From Saprospiraceae bacterium (GTDB lineage Bacteria > Bacteroidota > Bacteroidia > Chitinophagales > Saprospiraceae): a stretch of DNA of 64,000 nt. A program made the position numbers and the translations under genes. The stretch covers positions 5,600-69,599 of the forward strand of contig JABAQQ010000021.1 in assembly GCA_019187225.1 (NCBI GenBank). The letters run 5' to 3'. Under the pieces are notes generated by a model. It ran no database searches, was not told the origin of the DNA, and saw only the letters and a program-made list of their open reading frames with translations. Within the stretch, counting starts at the first letter, position 1; each line of letters begins with the position of its first letter. Shown here piece after piece: positions 15,001 to 20,096 of the stretch.

Positions 15001-17317
15001 CTTCCGCTAAAATCGTATGTCCGGCCAAAGTGTGGCTGTCGTCGATGGCTTTCTGGATGGAGCAGAACGTCTCATCGGTGTCATCGTTCAGCACCACGCC
15101 GGCTGTGAGGTTGACGCCGGCGCCGACGTTGCGGGTATTGGTGCCGTTGGCGTTGGCTCCGGCGCCGTAGGTATTCGTGCCGATGGTGTTGCCACAGGTG
15201 AACGGCGTGTTGCCGCGGCCAAAGTACTGGTCGGCCAGATTCGACTGATCGCCATTGTAGGGAGGCGCATCTCCTCCAAGATTTTCCGTATATGGCGTAT
15301 GTCCGGCCTGTTGCTGGATACCGACGTCGTTTTTATTGACGGTATTGCCATAAACGTTGTGGTTGGTGCCTTCGATGACGATACCGAAGCCGTCGCTGGT
15401 GCTGGGTTGCTGATAACCGGAAACCGTATTGTTTTTTACCACCACGCCGGTAGGTATGTTGACATTGCCCGTGACCAGGGCGCCGCGGCGGAATACCGCG
15501 ATGGCGGCAATGTCGCGCAATTCGCCTCCGATGCCGATGGTGCGCACGACGCTGTTGTTTTCCACCACGATGCGGCCGGCGCCGGTTTCCAGGCCGGTGC
15601 CGTTGGGCATTTTAATCTCGATGCCGAAGCGACCGTTGTTGGAAAGGGTGTTGTTGGAAATGACATTCTCGCCCGGGCCGGTAAGACCCACGGCCGACAT
15701 GCCGCTGTCGGTATTGTTGTACACATTGTTGTTGGACATGGTCACCCCGGAGGCAGTGCCGTCCTGGAGTTCGATGCCGCAGCAGTTGTTGTTGTACACC
15801 TCGCAGTTCTGGATGGTGATGTTGGTTTTGGCGCCATTCCAGATCACGATACCGCGCGCGCCGCCGGTGTTGTCGTGGGCGATCACCCCGTCTATCAGCA
15901 CATTGTCCACGTTGGCGGTGGCATTGATGTGGATACCAGAATTGCTGGGGTTATTCCCGACTTCCACATCCTGTATGACCAGGTTGTTGTTGCCATTGAC
16001 AGCGTAAATAGCGCCATTCGTAGCCCCGCCCGCGCCGGTGTAGTTTTTCACCGCCAATTCTTTTATCGTCACATTGGTAATACCGGAATTGATGGTTATC
16101 CCCCCCGTACCGGAGGAAAGTACGCCCAAAGTCGTACCGTCGAGGATGGAGAATGCAAGGCCATTGCCGTCGAGGGTCAGCGATTTGTCTATGACGGGTT
16201 TTTCCTTGAAGAGACCCGTTTCCAGGAATATCGTTTTCCCCGCTGCCGCGAAATTGATCGCCGTCTGGATGAGCATCGCCGGCGTGGCGTCGCCGTTCGG
16301 GTCGTCGTCCACATACAGGTTGTCCGTCGCTACTTCTTCCACAAAAACGGTCGTATTGGGATAGCTGTACGGCGGTTCGAACAAAGCATCCACAACTGCG
16401 TAAGCGGTAGCTTTATCAGGCCAGTAGGAGCGGTCGAGGGCGCTGGTGCCTACAGCCCATTGGATGGAAGTGCTGGTCAGACTAATGGTGATGACATCAG
16501 CCGCATTGGCTTTCCCGGAATATACTTTCACCGGCTCGCCGATGCTGACGGCGCCAATAAGCTCAAAATCGCTGATACCGGCCGGCGGGCAGGTGACTGC
16601 GCTGGTGAACAAGCCGATGCCTGCACTGAAGCCGCCGCCGAATGCGTTTCCACTCGTGGTAATGCCGTTGATGGTCAGGTTGTCGCAGTTGGTGACCGAA
16701 ATCCCGTTTCCGGTGTTGTTGGTGGAGGTGATATTGGTCAGTACGCAGTTATCGGAGCCATTGAGGGCAATGCCCGTTCCGCCGCAGTCGTCCACCGTAA
16801 CATCGGTAAGGGCGAGGTTGTCGGAGCCGCAGCTGGCGTGGATACCAAAGGTGCCTGCATCCTCAACAATAAGATCCTGGATGGTGACGCCGGCAACCGT
16901 CACTTCCACTCCATAGTTAACGGAGGTCGAAGTCAGTTTGAAACCGTGACCATGAATGGTTATCGCCTTGTTCACCGTGACGATCCCTTCCGTTATGTCG
17001 GATTCGAGATGAATCACGTCGCCTGCCGTCGCTGCGGCGACCGCTGCACCTATGGTGGAGTAACAGGGGCTACCTGCGCACCCGCCACCAGATTTCACGT
17101 AAAGATCGGCAGCGTAAAGGCCATCCGTTGCGAACACGCTGATGGTCAATATACCTATATTATATATGGATCGAAGGCGGTTGGGACGCGAAGCAAACCG
17201 CATCGGGGGCACACGGTTAACGGTTGCAGATGCGAAGTCCACCAACAAGACCAAAACTTGCTGAATAAGAACCAATACTTTGAATAACAGAGATGATACG
17301 TAAAGATGATTTTTCAT
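1..17317 (-). CDS. Giant secreted beta-helix/HYR repeat protein (3' end outside window)
   Basis: The frame is open from an ATG at 17317 to the left edge without a stop, giving at least 5,772 residues. I checked that the frame is the same at both ends. The start follows an A/T-rich leader; Met39 (17203) is an alternative that would give a neater signal peptide (IGILTISVFAT core, then AADLYV). The N-terminal three quarters is Asn/Gly/Thr-rich right-handed parallel beta-helix of the pectate-lyase-like type, with many 'ITNNxI/VxxN' and 'GIGVRFTN' rungs. It is cut into blocks, most of which open with a cap like 'ETFCTIQAAIDDA' (near 5350, 6550, 7750, 10870, 15050; variants near 9520 and 13890). 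Around 3000-3300 it changes to HYR/Ig-like modules ('PPVITCPxDxT', 'NTTTCTVNITV'), with a lectin-like insert near 2050-2700. A T9SS sorting domain would be expected beyond the window but is not seen. The likely role is a surface adhesin or matrix protein, by inference only. Confidence 0.9.
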   Translation of the reverse strand, partial: MKNHLYVSSLLFKVLVLIQQVLVLLVDFASATVNRVPPMRFASRPNRLRSIYNIGILTISVFATDGLYAADLYVKSGGGCAGSPCYSTIGAAVAAATAGDVIHLESDITEGIVTVNKAITIHGHGFKLTSTSVNYGVEVTVAGVTIQDLIVEDAGTFGIHASCGSDNLALTDVTVDDCGGTGIALNGSDNCVLTNITSTNNTGNGISVTNCDNLTINGITTSGNAFGGGFSAGIGLFTSAVTCPPAGISDFELIGAVSIGEPVKVYSGKANAADVITISLTSTSIQWAVGTSALDRSYWPDKATAYAVVDALFEPPYSYPNTTVFVEEVATDNLYVDDDPNGDATPAMLIQTAINFAAAGKTIFLETGLFKEKPVIDKSLTLDGNGLAFSILDGTTLGVLSSGTGGITINSGITNVTIKELAVKNYTGAGGATNGAIYAVNGNNNLVIQDVEVGNNPSNSGIHINATANVDNVLIDGVIAHDNTGGARGIVIWNGAKTNITIQNCEVYNNNCCGIELQDGTASGVTMSNNNVYNNTDSGMSAVGLTGPGENVISNNTLSNNGRFGIEIKMPNGTGLETGAGRIVVENNSVVRTIGIGGELRDIAAIAVFRRGALVTGNVNIPTGVVVKNNTVSGYQQPSTSDGFGIVIEGTNHNVYGNTVNKNDVGIQQQAGHTPYTENLGGDAPPYNGDQSNLADQYFGRGNTPFTCGNTIGTNTYGAGANANGTNTRNVGAGVNLTAGVVLNDDTDETFCSIQKAIDDSHTLAGHTILAEAGTYNEDVTVNKQLTISGAGIDVSYVTGPIGGGTSTFQVAASGVIIEGFTISRAGNNTTDWNAALNLAGIAVQGQTADMEVRECKITGNRNGIDVNNSNDNNIHNNIITFNRTGLIFRNQTDNTILTENEITDNWTMGVLFLDASGGTNSPLQQALNSTFEDNDISGNWYGDIVDRQSGGSLPAPGTTNLKNFECNWYGVTSPVLSTANSTEPGYSALIPVAYGGSSTPPGGQPNILGPASANFDYVNWLVNGTDNDGLETGFQPVPMTCTGDPIVIASAVTDDVICGETTGSITVTFSGGTAPYDIAWSGAGSGSTMNISSPHTIPSLAVGAYTITITDDNGTTATASASVLYLPVKNLTGPTYHATIQAGVTAAANGDVLEVCAGTYTEVVTVNKDVTINGLGNPTVTAPAGSNQKIFTITAAGATLDGFNIEVNRPNAAAGVYAENIDNITVQNCTINSTGSGSTLTTPFGNTDAAGIALLGNGGPIEFCTLDNNDITAGSGPSVFSRGIWLREMRSTVTDNEIVATTQDLLCQFASGGTTTIDGNTFTGAGLDITEPNNNPSTVNINNNTFQPASPAFSQSLMIKHNYTGVPVNVTNNQFLDHGNIAILSGSSKDVTISGNTFTPAAAAANFSHILFSTSYPTGGTPIALANNGISIQDNTFNDNGAAVGRAIDIQNGQSLGSGYGTVSVGSTTANTFGGTLDEYIRLTTGVQAPNYSANPNPAPANISFDASNNTYGGTLPNAMSFAQLFAVEDKVYHRIDESTLGFVTIKASNAYVTDNAAPTATNNDYTRIRNAVALVAGNSWSVNLKGSFDWTEANAAAAWALGNDGVVSAADDYSILVPANLNGVTFTAPEGLGTASIQGPGDLASVNLEGVLIFDGGDNQNWTISNMEFLDFDLSIGMFNGAGGTDAFNSTTITNNTFDIATDLNATVAPADVNQNIGIHFSFGTNQTISNNTFNIAGDGVSDGVNYSTSVGMQSNTSGGNVYNGLMITGNTINIQNAQSANPQVVLGIWENSHGHTGNVTVSNNQFLNLAGGNDPALNLQRAFRVTSHSGATSTVTYSNNTVQGANIGFQWISGSNFSAEQPVQMTGNTLNDNNIGVLVQSNGKATLTNNDFDDATDNTTDVQIQAGSVVTSAGGNSFGGETYYVENLSATAINVTGDNFDQANNFRRSDRIYDALDNNTSGLVTFDANDHYVSAPGTGSADETIPNAIGAAAGADAVHIETGTYATGIDATSKDIKFVPGSSPGCVTLNGNMVLNAGDVLDMEINGATACTDYDQFTVNGTVTLGNATLTLTLGYTPALNDQFTLIANDGADAVSGIFAQGYSITVGGHTFDINYAGGDGNDVVLTKCSGGVVNSNTGDIFCSIQDAIDDPQTLNNHTITVAVGTYSENITVNKGVSLSSANNTNIPCTGARGAESIIAGTLGSGTATVTIAADNVNINGFTITNTNGSYGIWTQGRNNLDIKYNIITNIGNNTTGSGASYGVAVSMGSSANMDDVIILGNCISDIRGGENTSLTGAAAKANNGSGVGIGAGFSTASYDITNLSITENTIDDITACTDDFNDGGKGAYGVLINVGANASYNGKAVSPLVQNNEITDLSGHWSHGVGLEGETPGAMVKNNKIDNLTDTKGNTDAIGVLLEQNDGAATVVINDNSFTNMPLNVKNLMTPFVDATCNWHGSASSGVIAGKISGNVTYSPWLINGTDNSGATGFQPVPLACGGTPVVISSAVQSPQLCASLGSITVTFSGGTGPYNIAWTGGGPVIGVTSPYIITGLTAGLYSITVTDSYSSTGTSSATVLYHPVTNTTQATTHATIQDAIDAATPNDILEACAGTYPELITVNKALTINGPQDNVDADTRFAAFTGGPANPKANPSVEAIITAPTNNPLGGNPGANDLIRVLASGVTINGFVIDGNNPALGASAVVDGVVDIHARRGITNIDNANGFNPLNNLSVQYNIIQNVTSRGVSLANNGPLSTGCVITENVIRKFGSDPVNGGQGVILFTNAYADVTNNTVDVPTNNIGLHLQNFYSNGSMSWSGNNVTVGQDAIGIHANLFYAPTATLTISGNTVNAASGVTGISDYTWGINVWSVQVGSTVAVTNNTVGSSGGEFGRGINLWNLPTTNTVAVSGGTVGNSVVGINLDNIDPYFGAGSATTANVTTTALTGNTIGIRARAESLTPAPGSGSNVVSGNVTLNLSGVAVDGGNFGIQSVAPSGSAPYTATVVVDNDSEVKNAATAGILVSGAQAFATVQNNDASIFGNAIGIDVDGGSATVTNNHIYDNGIGVRFTNAGTGTVNNLNNFDGGADPDNGRDIQATASAGIVTATPNNSFAGDTYGVENLSAMDIDATLNYWESPSGPGPIGPGTGANITTKVLFCPWLNAAPPGGVATGLVLNTTTLESFCTIQAAIDDAQTLDGHTLSIAAGIYPERVNVTKQLTLQGAGEAMTILDGTGLPGLGSGISIPVGVINVKIYDFTVRDYAGNAPNSYAGIYANGQNNGLVVEDVTLKDNVGGCGFYANGPVNGITLNNLDVSGHTAAFGAARGIVIWNGLKQNITITNCDVYNNNCCGIELQDGSASDIDISNNNVHDNWDNGIGLVGLNGSIGANTVANNTVTDNGRFGIEIKNPDGNGSNITVNSNIVTLTGSFVAARPSEERDLVGIAAFRRGWTAGNVDIPTGVTITGNTVSGYVQDNGASTSEGFGIVVEGTNHTVTGNTVTGNDIGIQQQAGHLPYIPNAGPPTPNSDGDQSDLADQYFGRGNSPVACGNDISGNTLSGNGDNSEPRNVGAVGGAGFVTNTNTGETFCSIQAAINDSDTDNGDVITVGPGTFNENVVVNKELTITGAGNGSNPATNTVLASSASCTGTGFTISAANVTIQNMYVTDYQNAVVLSGVVNPTINNMALIDYCVYGVRINGTNSSVDITQTDIQRTTPLAGTVGIRAGTADAVNGMLIDDCTITGNTQGMAIFQSGTPVAFDNITIKNSTISNNLQKGLYFEKLSNALLENLTMDNNGTDATYGFNNGIDINLKYDDYSNITIKDCDITNSGATGTAADPQNPAAIAIKARDDSPSYNGNPATLDNVLIKNNLITGPRNGIRFGEFGTTNATPTNVTVEGNDLSYAFANKAVISRINSNINLLCNWHGSTDILTIWGGFAQAGSGQLVLSSVLNSGTDGSAAVGFQPSGTCVCASGNLVTNTNSSETFCTIQAAIDDADTDPGDIITVGPGTYVENILVHKEVKLRGNNYGINPNTGSRIAESIIVPATSDPDPNSLTAVNIMYLTAAASGSEIDGFTFDGDNTSLTSAVNINGANIDAIEALSAYDGTGNLTISNNIVKNLSYAGMDFYNYYNSGGVTTDNYITNNKIDNIEQSPYGIGVLIYNNFYADITDNVMTRVRVGVQTGNFYSANTGSTQTIGDNEIKSSRRGIFHNLAYGSASAFNITNNIITTTVGAANHLGISLSSIGGTVGVNVSGNDIDGAYAGVDFWNCESTNTVTVNGGNITNCQYGVFASNYDGYASNANTSTVAISGVTVTGATTAGVYVKDNPLNSNNADITLIVDNDCEINGTGQLLTGILVEGSDAHATVQYNDASINGFAIGIDVDGGSATITNNHIYDNGIGVRFTNGGTGDVNTNKFYDALPNGTDIQATASAGAVTATPNNWLAGSAFGVENLSATSIDATENYWNDPSGPGLIAAGSGAKVTTNVDYCPWLGDEPTAFGGTGIPLSSPTVTITVTETSGTTNNDGTICNGDNVTLDATIAGATAYLWSPGGAVTPSINVAPGSSTLYTVTVTFAGCQSTDDQQIIVDPLPSATITADAVVCGNSMGNVASVPDAGMGATYVWSITGGSITAGAGTNSITYTANMSGTITFNVTVTSPANCTSTGTLMTQIDNTPPVITCVGNQSVNTDAGLCTAVVTGIGPVTATDACPYTITFAITGAGATPASGNNDASGAAFNTGVSTVTYTITDGAGNTDDCSFTVTVTDAELPQITFCPSNTALGILDPRDPYATGWATATDNCPGVTVTYNDDRSGLTGCNATGTIVRTFTAKDASNNMVTCAQTLTIQDLTPPVLSNCPIDMTVNADLGDCDANVNYTDPTAVDVGYFQGFENAAFVSGSYTNQPSTDWNDYSSALSRVTSGTNGIASKTGAAHAEINSTAIPAPPFDYTGVFNRLGGYSPVFGTGFRASQDIYINLSDPAVIANTYGWDLSTAVSNQSNGHRRDFIFHSASNASGEVLIGASNNTNFTRRNDLGSINHYTITSSGWYTFEWVFRDNGGVLAVDLNLRDAGGALLWTETRSDASDLIATIVGGNRYMWFTFLEVDNLAIDNSLLERNATVACALPSGSAFPVGINTVTCTATDACSQTSDCMFDITVVDNQPPVVTCPAADVTIDTDDGLTCSIMIPDYIASLTPTDNCGPITEAQDIPAGAYTTGVSDGAIITVHYTATDAAMNTTTCTVNITVNDDDPPMVTCPPANVTIDTDDGLTCSIMIPDYIGSLTPTDNCSAITEAQSIPAGAYTTGVSDGAVIVVNYTATDGASPANTTTCTVNITVNDDDPPQVTCPPADITVNTDAGANCSIMIPDYIGTLTPTDNCSAIVEAQSIPAGAYTTGVSHGAVIVVNYTATDGASPVNTTTCTVNITVNDDDPPSVTSTNGDGFADIKNYTCNVTSLNIDADPSTCVAFRSVAKPTWTDNCDMSLTLTQGAVKLPATNVPLSNSAFAVSANFPVGTNVITFTATDDGGNTTTCSLTIVVADNQPPVISSCPSSPQPAVNALPGTCAAPVNWLPPSASDNCTGVSMAVTGFSPANSMTPYGGPVLPGSSFPVGTYTIVYTATDGAGLTATCTFNISVVDNQVPVIATCPVTRNIEGCGTGIITTPAFSTTSAVSSYAEFSAVPNSGSANDNCAIVSVTYIDVATGSCPIVVMRTWTVTDAAGLTAICTQTIYVDDTQDPVVTGTLTDLTVEGCDVSAAPAAETTVAGLEGLPGGVTITD
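1028..1840 (-). repeat. Three tandem near-identical HYR modules inside the giant gene
   Basis: Three consecutive copies of about 270 bp (roughly 1840-1569, 1568-1297 and 1296-1028) encode almost the same 90-residue module: 'VTCPPADVTIDTDDG', then 'CSIMIPDYIGSLTPTDNC', then 'AGAYTTGVSDGA' and 'TTTCTVNITVNDDDPP'. The DNA itself is highly similar, which points to recent duplication. HYR modules are Ig-like folds common in extracellular bacterial proteins. Boundaries are approximate. Confidence 0.85.
6590..16040 (-). repeat. Duplicated beta-helix block within the giant gene (6590-7560 and 15080-16040)
   Basis: The stretch encoded at about 6590-7560 recurs at about 15080-16040 in the same order. 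Shared landmarks are 'DQYFGRGN' followed by 'CGN', 'NNNCCGIELQDG', a 'PTGVxIxGNTVSGY'-like rung and a 'FCSIQ.AI.D' cap. A second pair, about 3800-4600 and 7810-8700, shares 'CPWL', 'NYW..PSGPG' and 'NNHIYDNGIGVRFTN'. The protein therefore grew by duplication of whole multi-rung blocks as well as of single rungs. The interval given spans both copies of the first pair; limits are approximate. Confidence 0.7.
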
Positions 17318-18335
17318 AATTTAAAAAATTTTCAGCCTGGGCAAGAGGCAGGTTTAATTGTCAAATCAGAGGAACAGAGTTCGTTTTCAGTACAGTACGC
17401 CGGCAATCTGCCGGAAACAAAAAATCGCATCCCGGCTGGAATCAGCCGAAACACGATTGGATATGGTGTATGAGAGAATGGAATTGCGAAAAGCAGCCGG
17501 GGAACCGGGAAAAACAGGCTTCAGAGAACCTTTACACAGCACGTCCCGCCAAAGCCGGGAGCAGTCTGGAAAAAAGGTGTTCTCAAGGGGGTTGTGAGTG
17601 CCGCATGGGAGGCACTCCACACATCGAGGTTGACGTGTTGCCATTTGGAAACCGAGTTGAACTTATACGAGATGGGGATTAAATCGAATATGATTCTAGC
17701 TCCCGTTCATTGCCAAGAAAACAAGGCATAAACAGGAAGCGTCAGCATCAGTCGTGTGCCGATCGGAAAAGTCAGGATGGGAAAAAGTATAGAGGAAGAG
17801 AAATTGCCCCAGAAGAATATACGAACCGGGGAAGTTCGTGGCAACCGTTCAGATGCCTGCTTCGCTCATGAGATTATGGAGATTAAATCAAAAATAGTAG
17901 AAAATACCCGACAAACATAAAGCCAAATGTTCTGACAACTATCACCTTTCGTCTAATATTTTTTAACCGGTCATATAAAACATGGGCAATTCCGGTCATT
18001 TAAGATTCATTCACAATTTATTACGATGTCCGTTTTTTCCGGGAATTTATTTAAAAAAAAGAGGCGGTCATACTTTACAGCCCGGCGCAATTCCCTTTCG
18101 GGTGCGGTTGAAACGGGTACATTGCCTCTTCACGCAACAGGGAAATACTTCCCGGCTACAAGGAAAGGCGCAAAATGAACGCGCGCTGCACAACTCCACC
18201 CCTGCAGAAAATTTCAAGGGATCATTTGTACCTCCGGCTCTGTCAGATTTGCCAACTTTGCGCCCGATTGAGCAAAGAACACCACCAGCTCGGACGTTAA
18301 GCAACCTTATCCTTACCACTAAAATCAATTTATCC
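17318..18335. other. About 1 kb non-coding region between divergent genes
   Basis: This separates the minus-strand giant gene start from gap on the plus strand. Short ORFs here lack family resemblance and start context. The only structure I see is a 7-bp-stem hairpin at 17596-17617. The gap frame stays open upstream to 17982, but the extra translation is low in conserved character. No convincing TAnnTTTG box was found for either gene. Confidence 0.6.
17596..17617. repeat. Small hairpin GAGTGCC-N8-GGCACTC
   Basis: A perfect 7-bp inverted repeat with an 8-nt loop lies in the non-coding region upstream of gap. There is no T-run, so it is not an obvious terminator. It could be a degenerate copy of the intergenic hairpins found elsewhere in the window. 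Confidence 0.4.
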
Positions 18336-19787
18336 ATGCCCAAACAAGTTTACGAACAGCATCTGCAAACCTGGATTGAAGACGAAAAGGCCGCCCTCGA
18401 ACTGATCGCCGTCACAGGCAAATTGTGGTTCGACAAATCCATCGAGTTGATCATTTTCCGCAATCAAATGGTGGATCGCAGCGCCTCCGAGCTGCTTCAA
18501 CTGCACCACTACGCCCGCGAAGTCGTGCGGCATCCGCTCACCGTGCACGACACCCTGGGGCTGGCAAAAGCCATTTACGGCAGCAATCTGGCGCCTTCCC
18601 GCCTCGATATCGGCAGGATCGGCGTCGAATGGCTCGACGAAAAAAATGCCTACGCGGACGAATCGGATTTTATCAACAAGAAACTGAAGGATTTTATCGG
18701 GGCGGATAAGATAGACCTCCATCCAAAAGACGTGGTGTTGTACGGTTTCGGGCGCATCGGGCGCATCGCAGCCCGCGAACTGATCGCGCAGGCCGGCAAG
18801 GGAGAACAATTGCGCCTGCGGGCCATCGTCACCCGCGATAAAAGTCCCGACGACATCATTAAACGGGCCGATCTGTTGCGCTCCGATTCGGTGCACGGCC
18901 ATTTTCCGGGCACGGTAATCCCCGATGTCGAACAAAAATGCATTTGGGTGAACGGTCACAGAATAGATATGATCTCAGCGGGAACGCCCGAAGAGATTGA
19001 CTACACCGCCTACGGGATCGAAAATGCCCTGGTGATTGACAACACCGGCGTCTGGCGCGACCGGGAGAACCTGAGCCGCCACCTGAAATCAAAGGGCGCA
19101 TCGAAAGTGCTGCTGACGGCGCCGGGCAAAGGCGATATTCCCAATATCGTTCATGGCGTGAACAACCACAATTTCAGCGTTGACAGCGAGAACATCTGGT
19201 CGGCGGCCAGCTGCACCACGAATGCCATCGTCCCGGTGCTGGCAGTCATCCACAGCGCTTTGGGCATCGAAAAGGGACACATAGAAACGGTGCACTCCTA
19301 CACCAACGACCAGAACCTGCTGGACAACTATCACAAAAAATACCGGCGCGGACGCTCGGCAGCGCTCAACCTGGTCATCACCGAAACGGGCGCCGAAAGC
19401 GCCATCGCCAAAGTGATGCCCGAACTATCGGGCAAGTTCACCGGCAACGCCATTCGTGTGCCCACGCCCAATGTGTCGCTGGCGGTATTGAACCTGCAAC
19501 TCAACCAAGCCACCAACAAGGAGGCCATCAACGAGATCATGCGCCAGGCTGCTCTGAAGGGCAACCTGGTGGAGCAGATCCAGTATTCTTTTTCCAACGA
19601 ACTGGTTTCCAGCGACCTGGTGGGCAATCCGGCCTCTTCCATTTTCGACTCGCCCGCGACCATCGTTTCGAAAGACGGTAAAAGTGCCGTGCTCTATGTT
19701 TGGTACGACAACGAGTACGGCTACACCCGGCAGGTCATTCGTTTTGCCAAACAATTAGCAGGGGTGATCCGGCTGCGTTACTATTGA
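18336..19787 (+). CDS. gap: Glyceraldehyde-3-phosphate dehydrogenase, long form
   Basis: This 483-residue protein converts glyceraldehyde-3-phosphate, phosphate and NAD(P)+ to 1,3-bisphosphoglycerate in the cytosol. Seen: the Rossmann motif 'VVLYGFGRIGRIA' around residue 130, the catalytic cysteine in 'AASCTTNAIVP', the phosphate-site region 'HSYTNDQNLLDNYHKKYRRGRSA' split over two loops, and the C-terminal 'YDNEYGYTRQV' signature. About 125 residues of helical sequence precede the NAD domain ('MPKQVYEQHLQTWIEDEKAA'). This matches the roughly 480-residue GAPDH class common in Bacteroidota rather than the usual 335. I chose the ATG at 18336; the frame is open to 17982 but that stretch looks non-coding. 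A perfect hairpin follows at 19801. It is a single gene, convergent with the SprB-type gene. Confidence 0.95.
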   Translation: MPKQVYEQHLQTWIEDEKAALELIAVTGKLWFDKSIELIIFRNQMVDRSASELLQLHHYAREVVRHPLTVHDTLGLAKAIYGSNLAPSRLDIGRIGVEWLDEKNAYADESDFINKKLKDFIGADKIDLHPKDVVLYGFGRIGRIAARELIAQAGKGEQLRLRAIVTRDKSPDDIIKRADLLRSDSVHGHFPGTVIPDVEQKCIWVNGHRIDMISAGTPEEIDYTAYGIENALVIDNTGVWRDRENLSRHLKSKGASKVLLTAPGKGDIPNIVHGVNNHNFSVDSENIWSAASCTTNAIVPVLAVIHSALGIEKGHIETVHSYTNDQNLLDNYHKKYRRGRSAALNLVITETGAESAIAKVMPELSGKFTGNAIRVPTPNVSLAVLNLQLNQATNKEAINEIMRQAALKGNLVEQIQYSFSNELVSSDLVGNPASSIFDSPATIVSKDGKSAVLYVWYDNEYGYTRQVIRFAKQLAGVIRLRYY

Positions 19788-19800
19788 TGTTCAGACGCTT

Positions 19801-19833
19801 ACGTTTACGAAACTTAAAAAGTTTCGTAAACGT
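19801..19833. terminator. Perfect 15-bp hairpin after gap
   Basis: The arms ACGTTTACGAAACTT and AAGTTTCGTAAACGT pair perfectly over 15 bp around a 3-nt loop, starting 14 nt after the gap stop. No T-run follows, so intrinsic termination is uncertain. It may be a mobile or REP-like hairpin that also insulates the convergent genes. Confidence 0.5.
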
Positions 19834-19919
19834 GGCATCTAACTACAAATTTTTCGGGGCGCTGCCCCTGCCTGAGTTTTTGTGCCGCTGTTGGCGAGGA
19901 CGCACAACGACGGCACACG

Positions 19920-20025
19920 TTGGTGATTTGTTTATTTGGCTATTTGGTGATTTGTTTATTTGAAAACAACCCTGGTTATGAGGGTGCAACGCAATAACCA
20001 AATCACCAAATAACCAAATCACCAA
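19920..20025. repeat. Inverted array of TTTGGTGATTTGGTTA-like words
   Basis: The left arm (19920-19962) is made of words such as TTGGTGATTTG and TTTATTTGGCTA. The right arm (19992-20025) carries their reverse complement, CCAAATCACCAAATAACC. The two can fold into a long imperfect stem between the convergent gap and SprB-type genes. It is one of four word-repeat families in this window and does not encode a credible protein. Confidence 0.7.
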
Positions 20026-20096
20026 CTTGTGAGACAGCCCATTCAATGACCAATTTACAAGGACGGATGAGGCGCGGTCATACGTTTCAGAGCATG

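Noticed and set aside
17982-18335. 118-codon N-terminal extension of GAPDH
   Set aside because: The frame is open but the sequence has no conserved motif; the ATG at 18336 gives the known length of the long GAPDH class.
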